The position numbers and the translations under genes were made by a program. This document shows, one piece after another, positions 12,839 through 13,160 of a stretch of 13,160 bases of DNA (the first letter of the stretch is position 1; every line of letters begins with the position of its first letter). The stretch comes from Negativicutes bacterium UBA1444 (GTDB lineage Bacteria > Bacillota > Negativicutes > UBA1444), in NCBI GenBank assembly GCA_002329525.1, contig DCTI01000206.1, positions 43,363 through 56,522 on the forward strand, in the 5' to 3' direction. Below the pieces are notes generated by a model. That model did not search any database, was not told the DNA's origin, and saw only the letters and a list, made by a program, of their open reading frames with translations.

Positions 12839-13160
12839 ATGATCAAACAAAATCCTCTGGTGATGATTCCCGGGCCGACTCCGGTGGCGGAACCGATTCG
12901 GCAGGCGTTGGCCGGTCCAACCTATGGTCATACCTACGGCCCGTTTGTGCAAATTTACAAAGAATGTCTGGCCGGCCTGAAAACGATTTTTCAGGCGGAT
13001 CATGTCGTGGCGATTGGCGGGGCCGGGACCCTGTCCATGGAAATGGGCCTCATTAATACCGTCAAAGCCGGCGAAGAAGTGCTCGTTCTCACCCAGGGCT
13101 ATTTTGGCGAACGTTTCGTTCCCCTGGCCAAGGCGCTGGGAATCGTGCCGGATGTTCTGG
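12839..13160 (+). CDS. Alanine-glyoxylate/serine-pyruvate-type aminotransferase, N-terminal part (runs off the right edge)
   Basis: The first 107 codons are present. The opening MIKQNPLVMIPGPTPV, the active-site entrance PTYGHTYGPF, the PLP-phosphate loop GGAGTLSMEMG and the stretch LVLTQGYFGERF are hallmarks of class-V aminotransferases of the alanine-glyoxylate/serine-pyruvate/PucG group. The PLP lysine lies beyond the edge. It would transfer an amino group between a small amino acid (Ala, Ser, ureidoglycine) and glyoxylate or pyruvate in the cytoplasm. AAGGAG lies 9 bases before the ATG. It follows the SemiSWEET gene after 73 bases with no clear terminator between, so it may be co-transcribed or start a new unit. 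2-Aminoethylphosphonate transaminase (PhnW) is a related alternative. Confidence 0.88.
   Translation, partial: MIKQNPLVMIPGPTPVAEPIRQALAGPTYGHTYGPFVQIYKECLAGLKTIFQADHVVAIGGAGTLSMEMGLINTVKAGEEVLVLTQGYFGERFVPLAKALGIVPDVL

Noticed and set aside
1..13160. A purine-degradation link between the PucR fragment at the left and the PucG-like aminotransferase at the right
   Set aside because: The two are 12.6 kb apart on opposite strands with unrelated operons between, and both families have many other roles.
1..13160. CRISPR arrays, tRNA or rRNA genes, insertion sequences or phage genes
   Set aside because: No regular repeat-spacer pattern, transposase, integrase or structural RNA was seen on either strand.

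Overview
The window suggests a diderm member of the Firmicutes, most likely Negativicutes (Sporomusa/Selenomonas-type). Three things point there: strong Shine-Dalgarno sites (GGAGG, AAGGAG) with occasional GTG and TTG starts, moderately high GC, and a complete ExbB-ExbD-TonB set, which only makes sense with an outer membrane. This placement is an inference; no rRNA gene or marker protein is present.

Left part (1-1874). The window opens inside a minus-strand PucR-type regulator. Next come a minus-strand metallo-beta-lactamase-fold hydrolase and, divergent from it, a glyoxalase-I-like VOC protein on the plus strand, which together look like a small aldehyde-detoxification pair. Both minus-strand genes have a recognisable promoter followed by an intrinsic-terminator-like hairpin before the start codon. 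The leaders may be attenuated, or may give short RNAs.

Central part (1881-8924, all minus strand). Two consecutive operons look like one sense-and-import module. The first transcribed unit encodes a PhnD-type binding lipoprotein (TTG start), a HAMP/HisKA_3 histidine kinase and a NarL-type response regulator, with overlapping genes and a terminator after the regulator. The second encodes a fused two-domain ABC permease, an ATPase with a TOBE-type tail and a second, unrelated binding lipoprotein of the FbpA/AfuA class. The upstream region of the ABC operon carries a candidate promoter and an inverted repeat that could be the regulator's operator. The ABC binding protein lacks the Tyr-Tyr pair of ferric-binding FbpA, so an organophosphate or sugar phosphate substrate, as for AfuABC or PgtABC-regulated PgtP, fits better than iron. 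The substrate is not proven.

Right part (9089-13160, all plus strand). A tightly packed operon begins with a GTG-started secreted protein of unknown function. It continues with exbB, exbD and tonB (4-bp ATGA overlaps) and a secreted alpha/beta-hydrolase of the PHB-depolymerase/feruloyl-esterase type. A SemiSWEET-like PQ-loop protein follows, with an unusual ferredoxin-like cysteine tail. The 5' end of an alanine-glyoxylate-type aminotransferase closes the window. No TonB-dependent receptor is present.

The most interesting points are the cysteine-tailed SemiSWEET, the two-binding-protein sensor/ABC module, the unknown secreted protein leading the TonB operon, and the two promoter-hairpin leaders.
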